From NCBI GenBank assembly GCA_964486295.1, contig CAZAMF010000001.1:248001-312000 (forward strand): a DNA stretch of 64,000 nt. Direction: 5' to 3'. A program made the translations under genes and the position numbers. The notes under the pieces were generated by a model. The model had not been told where the DNA came from and did no database searches. It saw only the letters and a list, made by a program, of their open reading frames with translations. This document shows, piece after piece, positions 62,823 through 64,000 of the stretch. Numbering within the stretch: the stretch's first letter is position 1; each line of letters begins with the position of its first letter. This DNA comes from CALBZG01 sp964486295. GTDB lineage: Bacteria > Bacillota > Clostridia > Peptostreptococcales > Anaerovoracaceae.

Positions 62823-62898
62823 ATGGACAGCCACCGCTAAAGCCGCGAGGCCAAACCTATGGGAGCCGGGATATATTCCGACTCCTTGTTTATTTTTT
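62823..62898 (+). ncRNA. Small structured RNA of unknown family
   Basis: About 76 bases between a strong promoter and a terminator-like hairpin. Internal GCC-GCGA-GGC (a GNRA tetraloop hairpin) is flanked by AAAGCC and CCAAACC, strings also seen in c-di-GMP-I riboswitches but in the reverse order here. The 3' hairpin is GGAG-C-CGG (62862-62869) with CCG-A-CTCC (62878-62885), then a T-rich tract. The rest of the 62727-63065 gap is A+T-rich with nothing recognised. Either a free small RNA or a riboswitch controlling the downstream gene by termination. Confidence 0.5.
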
Positions 62899-63065
62899 GA
62901 GAAGATGCCAAAAATCTGTAAGCACAAAAGAAAATCATAACGAGTCAAAAAATATAAATAATTATTAGAAATATTATATTTAATAAAATTAGAATAATAT
63001 GTTGATATGTTTCGTCACGCAGTGTATAATAAAAATATGGAAGAAAACAAATAAGGAAATTGAAA

Positions 63066-63377
63066 ATGAATATTTCAACAAAATCAATCGTTTCCAATTC
63101 GGAGATGATTAAGAATTATAAAGATTGTAGAAGCAAAGCTGAAGATTTAGGAAAAATATTTGTTCTAAAAAACAACCAACCGGATGCTGTATTGTTTTCT
63201 ATCAATGAGTATGAGCGAATTTCAGGGTTCCTTGAGTATTTGGAAAGTCTTCAGGAAGAAGATGTTATAAAGCTTGCTGAATCTTTGCAAAAAGCAGGGA
63301 TCGTGAAAAACAGTTCTATTGATCAGATGATAAATGCTATACTTCATGTTTTAGGAGCCGAAACCGCTTCAGAGTAG
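63066..63377 (+). CDS. Phd/YefM-like antitoxin-fold protein
   Basis: A 103-residue protein whose first half fits the Phd/YefM DNA-binding fold: SKSIVSNSEMIKNYKDCRSKAEDLGKIFVLKNNQPDAVLFSINEYERI. The C-terminal half is an acidic helix that would bind a toxin. No RelE/Doc-type toxin gene follows; the next frame is a 37-residue basic peptide. It may be a solitary repressor. AAGGAA lies eight bases before the ATG at 63066. Confidence 0.7.
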   Translation: MNISTKSIVSNSEMIKNYKDCRSKAEDLGKIFVLKNNQPDAVLFSINEYERISGFLEYLESLQEEDVIKLAESLQKAGIVKNSSIDQMINAILHVLGAETASE

Positions 63378-63409
63378 TATGCATTTTGGTAAATCAGGAG
63401 GTATTTGAT

Positions 63410-63523
63410 ATGGGAGATAAAAGTCCAAAGAATCGCGAGAAGAAGAAAAAAAGTGCTGACAAAAAAGCAAAAGTAATAATCGCTACGCCAGTTACTCCGG
63501 AACCGGTGAACAAAGCAAAGTAG
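63410..63523 (+). CDS. Small lysine-rich protein, 37 residues
   Basis: Begins MGDKSPKNREKKKKSADKKA and ends VTPEPVNKAK; about a third of residues are Lys. CAGGAGG at the correct distance shows a good ribosome site. Similar short Lys-rich peptides are common in Firmicutes but have no known role. It lies between the antitoxin-like gene and a strong terminator, so is probably in the same transcript. Confidence 0.65.
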   Translation: MGDKSPKNREKKKKSADKKAKVIIATPVTPEPVNKAK

Positions 63524-63559
63524 CTTTTAAATAATTGTAGAAACACAGCACTATTCTAA

Positions 63560-63597
63560 AAAAAATACTGACAGGATTAATCCTGTCAGTATTTTTT
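63560..63597. terminator. Bidirectional terminator, 38-bp perfect palindrome
   Basis: AAAAATACTGACAGGATT and its exact complement, with A and T runs on either side. It serves both the small basic-protein gene and the convergent tRNA gene. Confidence 0.9.
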
Positions 63598-63611
63598 CGA
63601 TAATTCTAGGT

Positions 63612-63686
63612 TGGTATCGCCAAGGGGAGTCGAACCCCTGACTCCGCCGTGAGAGGGCGACGTCTTGACCACTTGACCATGGCGAC
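63612..63686 (-). tRNA. tRNA-Glu (CTC)
   Basis: A 75-base tRNA read on the minus strand: acceptor GTCGCCA pairs with TGGCGAT, D arm GTC...GAC, anticodon loop CTCTCAC giving anticodon CTC, T arm AGGGG-TTCGACT-CCCCT, and an encoded 3' CCA. Confidence 0.93.
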
Positions 63687-63708
63687 ATATTCGTTTGACG
63701 CAAGTTAC

Positions 63709-63737
63709 ATTATAATGTGCAAACCGCGATTTGTCCA
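63709..63737 (-). promoter_or_regulatory. Promoter of tRNA-Glu
   Basis: On the minus strand TGGACA (63737-63732), 17 bases, TATAAT (63714-63709), 23 bases before the tRNA. Confidence 0.7.
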
Positions 63738-63832
63738 TTATTTTTTAGGGCGCATCAGCATTTTTGGTGCAGAAACGCGAAAATAAAATGCAAAACGCTA
63801 GAAGGAGATCGGGAACTTCTACGCTAGTTCTA

Positions 63833-63861
63833 TTGAAATATAATGCAACTTTTGGTATGAT
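63833..63861 (+). promoter_or_regulatory. Probable promoter of thrC
   Basis: TTGAAA (63833-63838), 17-base spacer, TATGAT (63856-63861), about 33 bases before the ATG. Confidence 0.5.
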
Positions 63862-63893
63862 GGTTTGAAAATATAAAGCGGGGGAACATAATC

Positions 63894-64000
63894 ATGACGC
63901 AATATAAAAGCACAAGAGGAAGCAAAGACATAAAAACCGGAGCGCAGGCCATTATCGCGGGGCTTGCAGAAGATAAAGGGCTTTACGTACCGGATCAGGT
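63894..64000 (+). CDS. thrC: Threonine synthase, N-terminal part (cut by window end)
   Basis: Only the first 35 residues are inside the window: MTQYKSTRGSKDIKTGAQAI then IAGLAEDKGLYVPD. The YxSTRG start and GLAxDGGLYVP-like segment are characteristic of threonine synthase (O-phosphohomoserine to threonine, PLP enzyme). CGGGGGA precedes the ATG. Confidence 0.82.
   Translation, partial: MTQYKSTRGSKDIKTGAQAIIAGLAEDKGLYVPDQ

Noticed and set aside
62823..62898. Standard c-di-GMP-I riboswitch
   Set aside because: The two conserved strands occur in the wrong order and there is no second stem of the usual aptamer.
1..64000. CRISPR arrays, prophage or rRNA genes
   Set aside because: No regularly spaced repeats, phage structural genes or rRNA signatures were seen anywhere in the window.

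Overview
The window looks like chromosome from a strictly anaerobic, low-to-mid G+C Firmicute of the class Clostridia. The pointers are a glycyl radical enzyme, a tungsten-type aldehyde:ferredoxin oxidoreductase, 4-hydroxybutyryl-CoA dehydratase, LarA-type Ni-pincer racemase, EFR1-type ferredoxin, a raiA noncoding RNA, the cdaA-cdaR-glmM-glmS block, and Gram-positive ribosome binding sites and LexA box. The 4-hydroxybutyryl-CoA dehydratase would suit an amino-acid or amine fermenter (for example the Anaerovorax/Aminipila group); that placement is inference.

Layout. 0-6.8 kb: a glycyl radical enzyme of unassigned substrate, a candidate structured leader RNA, and small housekeeping genes (PNPOx-like, DgkA, thioesterase, PduL, a methyltransferase, a rhodanese lipoprotein). 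6.8-17.8 kb: an accessory cassette, visibly more A+T-rich than its neighbours: a sigma-54 activator, a near-perfect -24/-12 promoter with an upstream palindrome, then a sodium:solute symporter, three amidohydrolases/peptidase-family hydrolases, and urease-like gamma, beta and alpha subunits without any urease accessory gene. The cassette sits between two ~407-bp diverged copies of a rhodanese-MFS junction: on the left the rhodanese is intact and the transporter is cut off by a stop; on the right the rhodanese is dead and the transporter is intact.

18-32 kb: MFS transporters, shikimate kinase, EFR1 ferredoxin, GIY-YIG, a YlmD-like protein, a corrinoid-activator-like ASKHA ATPase with an internal Cys-rich segment, SfsA, a secreted CAP protein, a two-component system, and a divergently transcribed DNA-repair pair under a LexA box. 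32-45.7 kb: a GMP synthetase with a degenerate amidotransferase domain, dapB, yhaM, cca, a short recD2, comF, raiA RNA, hpf, cdaA-cdaR-glmM-glmS.

45.8-64 kb: MoaD/ThiS-like protein + AOR + LarA-like racemase; 4-hydroxybutyryl-CoA dehydratase with a rubredoxin-like partner; lipocalin, pirin, AhcY, an aminotransferase, gltX; then an aromatic amino acid operon (DAHP synthase, prephenate dehydrogenase, chorismate mutase/prephenate dehydratase, dehydroquinase) preceded by what reads as a Tyr/Phe leader-peptide attenuator. The window ends with a small structured RNA of unknown family, an orphan antitoxin-like gene, tRNA-Glu and the start of thrC.

The strongest candidates for undescribed biology are the sigma-54 controlled urease-like/amidohydrolase cassette, the Tyr/Phe attenuator, the LexA-controlled radical SAM repair pair and the two unassigned structured RNAs. 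All assignments come from reading the sequence; no database search was run.
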